From NCBI GenBank assembly GCA_004078665.1, contig SCFO01000003.1, positions 62,001-126,000 of the forward strand: a DNA stretch of 64,000 nt. Direction: 5' to 3'. Below the pieces are notes generated by a model. It ran no database searches. It was not told where the DNA came from and saw nothing but the letters and a program-made list of their open reading frames with translations. The translations under genes and the position numbers were made by a program. Source of the stretch: Halobacillus fulvus (GTDB lineage: Bacteria; Bacillota; Bacilli; Bacillales; Halobacillaceae). Positions 63,526 to 64,000 of this stretch are shown here, one piece after another. The first letter of the stretch is position 1. Every line of letters begins with the position of its first letter.

Positions 63526-64000
63526 GTCAAAGAAACCAAGCGTAAAGCGGATGCAGAAATTGAGGTTATCTGATTATTGGAAAAGCACTGAACAGATTCG
63601 CATGATTCGTGCCCATATCGAACAGGAAATGGCGGAAGGTTCCAAATGTCTCATGGTCACGTCTCCTGAAGAAAGTAAAGACAGATCGCTGATTGTAAGT
63701 AAGCTTTCCATGGCATTTGCTGAACAGGGGAAAAAAGTATTGCTCGTGGATGCGAATGTGAGAAGCCCTTCTCTTCATTATTGGTTCCAGGTGGACAATT
63801 TGTATGGATGGACGACAGCTTTATTAATGAATCAGACACCTGATCTATACATTCAGGATACATTTCAACCCCGGCTATCTTTACTGACGGCCGGTCACTT
63901 GACTCAGAAACCTTCACGAGTATGGATTTCGGACAAAATCAAAGAGTGGGTCCAAGAGATGCGCCAGGATTTCGATCTCATTTTATTTGAGACTCCTCCA
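63518..64000 (+). CDS. BY-kinase (CpsD/CapB)-like protein, degenerate motifs, 3' end outside window
   Basis: First 161 residues; the frame is open to the last base. The fold and order match bacterial tyrosine kinases of EPS clusters (YveL/CapB): LMVTSPEESKDRSLIVSKL aligns with the Walker A site, LLVDANVRSPSLH with Walker A', and LILFETPP with Walker B. But the usual P-loop GEGKS is replaced by SKDRS, DxDxR by DANVR, and DxxP by ETPP. So nucleotide binding is doubtful. It may be a pseudokinase that docks to the chain-length regulator. GTG start; eight-base overlap with the previous gene. Confidence 0.8.
   Translation, partial: MFKSKKPSVKRMQKLRLSDYWKSTEQIRMIRAHIEQEMAEGSKCLMVTSPEESKDRSLIVSKLSMAFAEQGKKVLLVDANVRSPSLHYWFQVDNLYGWTTALLMNQTPDLYIQDTFQPRLSLLTAGHLTQKPSRVWISDKIKEWVQEMRQDFDLILFETPP

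Overview
The window comes from the chromosome of a Gram-positive, low-to-mid GC endospore-former-type Bacillaceae. A halotolerant genus such as Halobacillus is my best guess. The reasons are strong GGAGG ribosome sites, TTG/GTG starts, a GbsR-type betaine regulator beside a choline dehydrogenase, TnrA, CsbD, Fur, PerR and sigma-B style signals, and lipoproteins with Bacillus lipoboxes. I see no prophage, insertion sequence, CRISPR array or rRNA. The genus is an inference; nothing in the window proves it.

Layout. 1-5.4 kb: end of a choline dehydrogenase gene and gbsR (osmoprotection), a DUF420 membrane protein, a two-gene SulP transporter operon behind a CsoR/CstR-like palindrome, tRNA-Ser(CGA), and csbD with a clear sigma-B promoter. 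5.4-10.5 kb: glycerate kinase, a zinc-ribbon protein, a 50-residue membrane/coiled-coil protein, and PerR-boxed katG. 10.6-26 kb: housekeeping and stress genes (UvrD-like helicase, DUF4317 protein, photolyase, BrnQ, a Fur-controlled flavodoxin operon, nucleoside hydrolase, CYP152 P450), then a large PLD nuclease/SF2 helicase/DUF3427 protein convergent with a NUDIX hydrolase. 26-36 kb: small lipoproteins, the SAM-riboswitch-controlled metNPQ operon (minus strand), an iron-type alcohol dehydrogenase, DUF212, SelO, a secreted CAP protein, homocysteine methyltransferase, and an alpha/beta hydrolase with a 47-residue upstream partner. 36-45 kb: DUF1232, a TAXI-TRAP transporter operon (SBP, DUF1850, fused permease), an MFS transporter, an orphan Z1-domain helicase, DUF202. 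45-58 kb: SLH-like/5'-nucleotidase, a GGDEF-EAL protein, an NMT1-type ABC transporter, several small proteins, an FbpA-like gene with tnrA under a TnrA box, an AI-2E exporter-family protein, and a YjiH/GATE membrane protein preceded by ARG boxes.

58.3-64 kb: the start of an exopolysaccharide locus (beta-helix protein, CapD/EpsC-type dehydratase, GT4 glycosyltransferase, chain-length regulator, BY-kinase-like protein running off the end). Three perfect GTTC-N8-GAAC elements, the geometry of the Bacillus SinR operator, precede three of its transcription units. The partial BY-kinase has all three nucleotide-binding motifs altered. These two points, the orphan Z1 helicase, the PLD-helicase/NUDIX pair and the ARG-boxed YjiH gene are the most rewarding observations.
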